Source: Alphaproteobacteria bacterium
Lineage (GTDB): Bacteria > Pseudomonadota > Alphaproteobacteria > Caulobacterales > Hyphomonadaceae
Assembly: GCA_018222605.1 (NCBI GenBank)
Contig: JAAEZZ010000001.1
Span: 1-64,000 of the forward strand
Length of the DNA stretch: 64,000 nt
Direction of reading: 5' to 3'
Below are positions 59,317-64,000 of this stretch, piece after piece. The translations under genes and the position numbers were made by a program. Positions within the stretch are counted from its first letter, which is position 1. Each line of letters opens with the position of its first letter. Under the pieces are notes generated by a model that made no database searches, was not told where the DNA came from, and was given only the letters and a program-made list of their open reading frames with translations.

Positions 59317-60579
59317 ATGACCAAACAAAACGGCTCAGGCGATTCCAAGAACACGCTTTATTGCTCCTTCTGTGGAAAAAGCCAGCATGAAGTGAAAAAG
59401 CTGATTGCCGGCCCGACGGTGTTCATCTGCGATGAATGCGTAGAACTTTGCATGGATATCATTCGCGAAGAGAATAAGACCTCCATGGTCCGGTCTCGCG
59501 AAGGGGTCCCCACACCGCAGGAGATCTGCGATGTCCTGGACGATTACGTCATCGGCCAGGTTCACGCCAAGCGCATTCTCTCGGTTGCTGTGCATAACCA
59601 TTACAAGCGTCTGTCTCATGCCGGGAAAACGGACGGGGTTGAACTTTCCAAGTCCAACATCCTGCTTGTCGGCCCGACTGGCTGCGGCAAGACGCTTCTG
59701 GCGCAAACGCTCGCCCGTATTCTTGACGTACCCTTTACGATGGCAGATGCCACGACACTGACCGAAGCCGGTTATGTCGGTGAAGACGTTGAAAACATTG
59801 TTCTGAAGCTGCTTCAGGCCGCCGACTATAATGTCGAGCGTGCTCAGCGCGGCATCGTCTATATCGACGAGATCGACAAGATTTCCCGCAAGTCCGACAA
59901 TCCGTCGATTACGCGTGATGTGTCGGGTGAGGGCGTGCAGCAGGCGCTTCTGAAAATCATGGAAGGCACGGTTGCGGCTGTGCCTCCTCAAGGCGGCCGC
60001 AAGCACCCGCAACAGGAATTCCTGCAGGTCGACACAACCAACATTCTCTTCATCTGTGGCGGCGCGTTTGCGGGCCTGGACAAGATCATTTCGTCCCGCG
60101 GTGAGAGTGCATCTATCGGCTTTGGCGCCTCCATCAAGGATTCCGAAGATCGCGGCGTGGGTGAGATCCTGCGCAACACGGAACCGGAAGACCTTCAGCG
60201 TTTCGGCCTGATCCCGGAATTCATCGGTCGTCTGCCGGTGATCGCAACTCTGGAAGATCTGGACGAGAAAGCGCTCATCAAGATCCTGACCGAGCCGAAG
60301 AATGCTCTACTCAAGCAGTATCAGCGTCTGTTCGATATGGAGAATGTCGAACTGAACTTTACGCCTGAAGCACTGACGGCTGTTGCACGCCGCGCTATCA
60401 AACGGAAGACCGGTGCACGGGGTCTGCGGTCCATCATGGAGGGCATTCTGCTCGACACGATGTTCGAGCTGCCTAACCTGCGCGGTGTCGAGGAAGTCGT
60501 CATCAATGGCGAAGTCGTCGAAGGCAATGCAGAGCCGCTTTACGTACACGCCAAGAAGAGCCAGCCAGAAGCGGGCTGA
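59317..60579 (+). CDS. clpX: ATP-dependent Clp protease ATP-binding subunit ClpX
   Basis: A 420-residue AAA+ unfoldase. The N-terminal zinc domain uses Cys16, 19, 38 and 41; Walker A is GPTGCGKT (119-126) and Walker B lies in IVYIDEIDK. The pore-loop, sensor 1 and sensor 2 (KTGARGLR) regions are intact, and the IGF-type loop for ClpP docking is present (ASIGFGASI). It delivers tagged proteins to ClpP, which in Caulobacter relatives includes cell-cycle regulators. Confidence 0.98.
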   Translation: MTKQNGSGDSKNTLYCSFCGKSQHEVKKLIAGPTVFICDECVELCMDIIREENKTSMVRSREGVPTPQEICDVLDDYVIGQVHAKRILSVAVHNHYKRLSHAGKTDGVELSKSNILLVGPTGCGKTLLAQTLARILDVPFTMADATTLTEAGYVGEDVENIVLKLLQAADYNVERAQRGIVYIDEIDKISRKSDNPSITRDVSGEGVQQALLKIMEGTVAAVPPQGGRKHPQQEFLQVDTTNILFICGGAFAGLDKIISSRGESASIGFGASIKDSEDRGVGEILRNTEPEDLQRFGLIPEFIGRLPVIATLEDLDEKALIKILTEPKNALLKQYQRLFDMENVELNFTPEALTAVARRAIKRKTGARGLRSIMEGILLDTMFELPNLRGVEEVVINGEVVEGNAEPLYVHAKKSQPEAG

Positions 60580-60613
60580 TCCATCCTTTCAGGCGGAGAC
60601 GACTGTCAAAACA

Positions 60614-60647
60614 AAAAACGCCCCGGCCAAATGGACGGGGCGTTTTT
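60614..60647 (+). terminator. rho-independent terminator of clpX
   Basis: AAAAACGCCCCG pairs with CGGGGCGTTTTT (12 bp) around a loop of 10 bases. It lies 34 bases after the clpX stop. The A-run and T-run make it potentially active in both directions. Confidence 0.9.
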
Positions 60648-60718
60648 GATTCCCTGGACAAGGGAGATGCGCCATGGGGCGTGTATCATCAGTCCAGGTT
60701 TCCAATTCTGGATAAAGA

Positions 60719-60748
60719 AGAGGCCGGTACCTTTCGATACCGGCCTCT
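60719..60748 (-). terminator. hairpin terminator of glnA
   Basis: AGAGGCCGGTA and TACCGGCCTCT form a perfect 11-bp stem with an 8-nt loop, 29 bases downstream of the glnA stop on the minus strand. On that strand it is followed by a pyrimidine-rich TCTTTATCC. Confidence 0.75.
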
Positions 60749-60777
60749 ACAAGGGTTAAGGGAGAGAGATAAGGCCC

Positions 60778-62181
60778 CTAGACCTTGTAGTACATGTCGA
60801 ATTCCACCGGGTGTGGGTGGAGTTCATAGCGCATGTTCTCTTCCATTTTCAGTTCGATATATGCATCGATCTGGTCGTCATCGAACACGCCGCCCTTGGT
60901 GAGGAATTTACGGTCTGCGTCGAGCGCTGCAAGCGCTTCTCGCAGTGAACCGCAAACTTGCGGGATCGATTTCGCCTCTTCAGGCGGCAGATCGTACAGG
61001 TCTTTGTCCATCGCGTCGCCCGGATGGATCTTGTTCTCGATGCCGTCGAGGCCAGCCATGAGCAGGGCTGCGAAGGCGAGATACGGGTTGGCGGTCGGGT
61101 CCGGGAAGCGCGTTTCGATACGCTTTGCTTTCGGGTTGGAGCCGAAAGGAATACGGATCGAAGCGGAACGATTGCGGGCAGAGTAGGCCAGCATGACCGG
61201 AGCTTCATAGCCCGGAACCAGGCGCTTGTAGCTATTCGTCGACGGGTTTGTCAGGGCATTCAGGGCACGTGCGTGCTTGATGATACCGCCGATATAGAAC
61301 AGGCACTGCTCGGACAGACCGGCATACTGATCACCCGCGAAGAGCGGCTTGCCGCCAGACCAGATGGACTGGTGGACGTGCATGCCGGAGCCGTTGTCAG
61401 CAAACATCGGTTTCGGCATAAAGGTCGCCGTTTTGCCGTAGGATGCGGCCACATTGTGGATCACATATTTATACAGCTGCAGGCGGTCTGCCATTGTGGT
61501 GAGCGTGGAGAATTTGAGGCCAAGCTCATGTTGGGCAGGTGCCACTTCGTGGTGATGCTTTTCCGGCTCCAGGCCGATATCGGCCATGACGGACAGCATT
61601 TCGGAACGCATGTCCTGTTCGGAATCGATCGGCGGTACTGGGAAGTAGCCGCCTTTTGGACCAGGACGATGACCCATATTACCCATCGGGTATTCTTTAC
61701 CCGTGTTGATGGGCAACTCGGTTGAGTCAAAGCTATAGCCGGTTTTATGCGGCTCTGTGGACCAGCGCACATCGTCAAATACGAAGAATTCAGCTTCCGG
61801 ACCAAAGAACACCGTGTCGCCGACGCCGCTGGACTTTACGTAGGCTTCTGCCTTCTTTGCGGTCGTGCGCGGGTCACGATTGTAGGCCTGGCCGGAAATC
61901 GGATCCAGGATGTCGCACATAACTGCCAGCGTGGTCTGCTGGAAGAATGGGTCGATCATGGCTGTGCTGGTGTCCGGCATCAGGACCATGTCAGACTCGT
62001 TGATGGCTTTCCAGCCAGCAACCGAAGAGCCGTCGAACATTTGGCCCTCGGTGAAGAAATCATCCTCAACCATGTCCTTGTGGAATGACACGTGCTGCAT
62101 CTTGCCACGTGGATCGGTGAAGCGGAGATCGACGTATTGTACGTCTTCGTCTTTCATCAGCTTCATTAGGTTCTCAGCCAT
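60778..62181 (-). CDS. glnA: glutamine synthetase, type I
   Basis: A 467-residue dodecameric enzyme making glutamine from glutamate, ammonia and ATP. Key segments are DGSSVAGW, the metal-site [24 protein letters not shown], the glycine loop [14 protein letters not shown] and the Arg region [12 protein letters not shown]. The adenylylation Tyr is Tyr396 in [10 protein letters not shown], so the enzyme is of the GSI-beta type, switched by GlnE under GlnB control. GGAGGG precedes the start. It is co-transcribed with glnB, 61 bp upstream. Confidence 0.98.
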   Translation of the reverse strand: MAENLMKLMKDEDVQYVDLRFTDPRGKMQHVSFHKDMVEDDFFTEGQMFDGSSVAGWKAINESDMVLMPDTSTAMIDPFFQQTTLAVMCDILDPISGQAYNRDPRTTAKKAEAYVKSSGVGDTVFFGPEAEFFVFDDVRWSTEPHKTGYSFDSTELPINTGKEYPMGNMGHRPGPKGGYFPVPPIDSEQDMRSEMLSVMADIGLEPEKHHHEVAPAQHELGLKFSTLTTMADRLQLYKYVIHNVAASYGKTATFMPKPMFADNGSGMHVHQSIWSGGKPLFAGDQYAGLSEQCLFYIGGIIKHARALNALTNPSTNSYKRLVPGYEAPVMLAYSARNRSASIRIPFGSNPKAKRIETRFPDPTANPYLAFAALLMAGLDGIENKIHPGDAMDKDLYDLPPEEAKSIPQVCGSLREALAALDADRKFLTKGGVFDDDQIDAYIELKMEENMRYELHPHPVEFDMYYKV

Positions 62182-62242
62182 TGGAATTTGCCCTCCAGTA
62201 AAAATCAGAATTCATGGGTAACCTTGTTACAGGACGCCGGTG

Positions 62243-62665
<423 letters not shown>

Positions 62666-62708
62666 TTAACGGTCGCTGATGGACTGCTGGTTGCTTTTTG
62701 GACTTTGC

Positions 62709-62725
62709 TGCACGGTTTTTGTGCG
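62709..62725. promoter_or_regulatory. NtrC (NR-I)-like binding site upstream of glnBA
   Basis: TGCACGGTTTTTGTGCG fits the NtrC dyad TGCAC-N7-GTGCA at nine of ten half-site positions (the last is G). It lies 128 bp upstream of the glnB start. glnBA is a classic NtrC target in alphaproteobacteria, so this is a plausible site. Confidence 0.5.
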
Positions 62726-62728
62726 TCG

Positions 62729-62738
62729 CCTGCGCAGG
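62729..62738. promoter_or_regulatory. 10-bp palindrome next to the NtrC-like site
   Basis: CCTGCGCAGG is a perfect palindrome four bases beyond the NtrC-like dyad. It may be part of a composite regulatory site, but a 10-bp GC-rich palindrome can also arise by chance. Confidence 0.2.
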
Positions 62739-63048
62739 TCCATGGTGTTATACGTGACATGTACGTCATTTTTAGGGGTGCGTTGGCTATAGTTTGCAGT
62801 ATATACAGCGCAACTCACGGGTTTCAGGCATCTGTATTGGGGGCTTCTTCAGCGCTGTGATTGCGTGGAGGCGGTGTGCCCAGACCATGGTGTCGTGTGC
62901 ATCGTAACGGTGCGCGCCAGGGGCTTAGATGCTGCGTCGTACAGGAACAAGGCGTTCGCAGGGGGGACGCTTCTCCTGCAAGCAGCGGAAAATACCTGAC
63001 CATTCGGGTTGGGACAGAATTAACATCCAGCAAGCCAGGGGCTCAGTA

Positions 63049-63588
63049 ATGATCTTTCTTGTGCGTCACGGAGAAGCCGCCGCAGCATGGGGGAACCATC
63101 CCGATCCGGGGCTGAGCGAGCTCGGACGCAAACAGGCAGAATCTGTTGCAGAACAATTGAAAGCGCTGGGGGCCACTCATGCCATTACCAGTCCCATGCA
63201 ACGTTGCCGGGAAACTGCCCGGCCATTCGAGCGCGCCATGGGCGTTACGGCTCCCCTTGTGGAAGAGGTCTCAGAGATCGCGACACCCAACTATGTCACG
63301 GATCGTGTTACCTGGCTGAGGAGATACATGGCTGGCACTTGGGCCGCAGAAGGCAGTGAACACTTGCCCTGGCGTGACCGCATGATGGCGCGTCTGGCGG
63401 AGGTTGCAGATACCACCGTCGTCTTCTCTCACTTTGTCGCAATCAATGCGATTGTGAGCGCTGTTCGGAATGATGCCAGGACAATCGTGTTCCGGCCCGG
63501 CCATTGTTCTATTACTCAATTGGTGCGCGAAAACGGGCTGCTGAAAGTCAAGGAACTGGGAAGCGAATCCGCAACCCGCGTGCTATGA
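63049..63588 (+). CDS. histidine phosphatase family (SixA-like) protein
   Basis: A 179-residue phosphohistidine-type phosphatase. The RHGE motif is at residues 6-9 (MIFLVRHGE), a second Arg and the SPMQRCRETARPF segment follow, and the second catalytic His lies in VVFSHFVAIN. The size suggests a small phosphatase of the SixA/alpha-ribazole type; substrate unknown. The start is the ATG at 63049 with AGGGG seven bases upstream; the frame extends upstream to 62929 without family similarity. The next gene starts nine bases after the stop. Confidence 0.88.
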   Translation: MIFLVRHGEAAAAWGNHPDPGLSELGRKQAESVAEQLKALGATHAITSPMQRCRETARPFERAMGVTAPLVEEVSEIATPNYVTDRVTWLRRYMAGTWAAEGSEHLPWRDRMMARLAEVADTTVVFSHFVAINAIVSAVRNDARTIVFRPGHCSITQLVRENGLLKVKELGSESATRVL

Positions 63589-63597
63589 CATTTGCCC

Positions 63598-64000
63598 ATG
63601 GGCAGACCGATACTTACACCGCAGGAAATGCGTGACGCCGAGCAGGCCTTGTTCTCAGGCGGGCTCGATAGTTTTGAATTGATGCAGCGCGCCGGAAATG
63701 CCGTTGCGGAATTCCTTCATGCCAATTGGCCGGAAGGCCGCATTCAGGTTCTTTGCGGACCCGGTGGAAATGGCGGTGACGGCTTCGTCGCGGCCAGCCA
63801 GTTGGCCAAGCTATGGCGTGATGTTGATGTCTTTTGCCTTGTTCCCCGGGAAGAGCTGAAAGGCGACGCGGCTAAGGCGGCGGCTTTTTGGGAGAAAGAC
63901 ATCAGACCGCTAGAGGGCGCGCTGGAAGCACCGCATGATATCGTTCTGGATGCGCTGTTTGGCGGCGGCTTGTCCCGCCCGCTTGATGGCACCGCTGCTG
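63598..64000 (+). CDS. nnr: NAD(P)H-hydrate epimerase domain, YjeF/Nnr type (truncated by window end)
   Basis: The frame opens at the ATG at 63598 (MGRPILTPQEMRDAEQALF) and stays open to the window edge, 134 residues. The LMQRAGNAVAEF helix, the VLCGPGGNGGDGFVAASQLA nucleotide loop and LDALFGGGLSRPLDG are typical of the YjeF N-terminal epimerase that repairs NAD(P)HX. In many alphaproteobacteria this domain is fused to the NnrD dehydratase and lies beside glnB; whether that holds here cannot be seen. It has no separate promoter gap after the phosphatase gene. Confidence 0.88.
   Translation, partial: MGRPILTPQEMRDAEQALFSGGLDSFELMQRAGNAVAEFLHANWPEGRIQVLCGPGGNGGDGFVAASQLAKLWRDVDVFCLVPREELKGDAAKAAAFWEKDIRPLEGALEAPHDIVLDALFGGGLSRPLDGTAA

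Noticed and set aside
62861-63049. 62-codon open frame upstream of the histidine phosphatase
   Set aside because: No ribosome-binding site of note, no recognisable features, and it lies in a region expected to hold a promoter.

Overview
The window looks like the chromosome of an alphaproteobacterium, most likely a Caulobacterales or Hyphomonadaceae-type marine or oligotrophic species (inference from gene content, not a database match). Supporting signs are the Entner-Doudoroff operon with a LacI-type regulator and a cytoplasmic GH13 glucosidase, a 14-subunit nuo operon followed by birA-coaX-rnj-mce-DUF1467-proS-lol, LpxI instead of LpxH in the lipid A cluster, a NuoE with an extra helix-hairpin-helix tail, and a glnBA operon next to an nnr-type gene. 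Coding density is very high. Adjacent genes are often joined by ATGA or TAATG overlaps. I see no insertion sequence, prophage, integron or CRISPR array.

Layout: (1) 1-842: a terminator, a carboxymuconolactone-decarboxylase-like gene on the minus strand and tRNA-Trp(CCA). (2) 843-9354: sugar catabolism. A GH13 alpha-glucosidase converges on a LacI-family regulator, which is divergent from zwf-pgl-edd-glk-eda, the complete route from glucose to pyruvate and glyceraldehyde-3-phosphate. A LacI-type operator lies between the regulator and zwf. (3) 9365-11799: purB (minus) and an exported repeat protein with a C-terminal peptidoglycan-binding domain. (4) 12064-27450: respiratory complex I, nuoA to nuoN, all 14 subunits in canonical order, interrupted between nuoD and nuoE by an NTF2/SnoaL-like gene and a 32-codon small ORF. 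(5) 27447-34663: birA, coaX, RNase J, methylmalonyl-CoA epimerase, a DUF1467 membrane protein, proS and the Lol lipoprotein exporter, all in the same direction with tiny gaps. (6) 34755-38177: dnaE. (7) 38323-52549: translation and envelope biogenesis: rpsB-tsf, then pyrH-frr-uppS-cdsA-dxr-rseP-bamA-skp-lpxD-lpxA-lpxI-lpxB. fabZ is absent from its usual place. (8) 52546-57243, minus strand: an FAD oxidoreductase of the SelD-N-terminus type, rlmJ, an M28 peptidase lipoprotein and a pirin. (9) 57396-60579: a lipoprotein alpha/beta hydrolase, clpP and clpX. (10) 60778-64000: glnB-glnA (minus) with an NtrC-like site upstream, divergent from a histidine phosphatase and a truncated NAD(P)HX epimerase gene running off the window.

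Most of the window is core metabolism, so I found no large undescribed system. The items most worth a second look are small: the 32-codon ORF and the NTF2-like gene inside the nuo operon, the 12-codon leader ORF and terminator in front of pyrH, the repeat protein at 10849, the lineage-type extensions of NuoE and NuoL, the missing fabZ, and several precise inverted repeats in promoter regions. All assignments come from reading the sequence; no database search was run.
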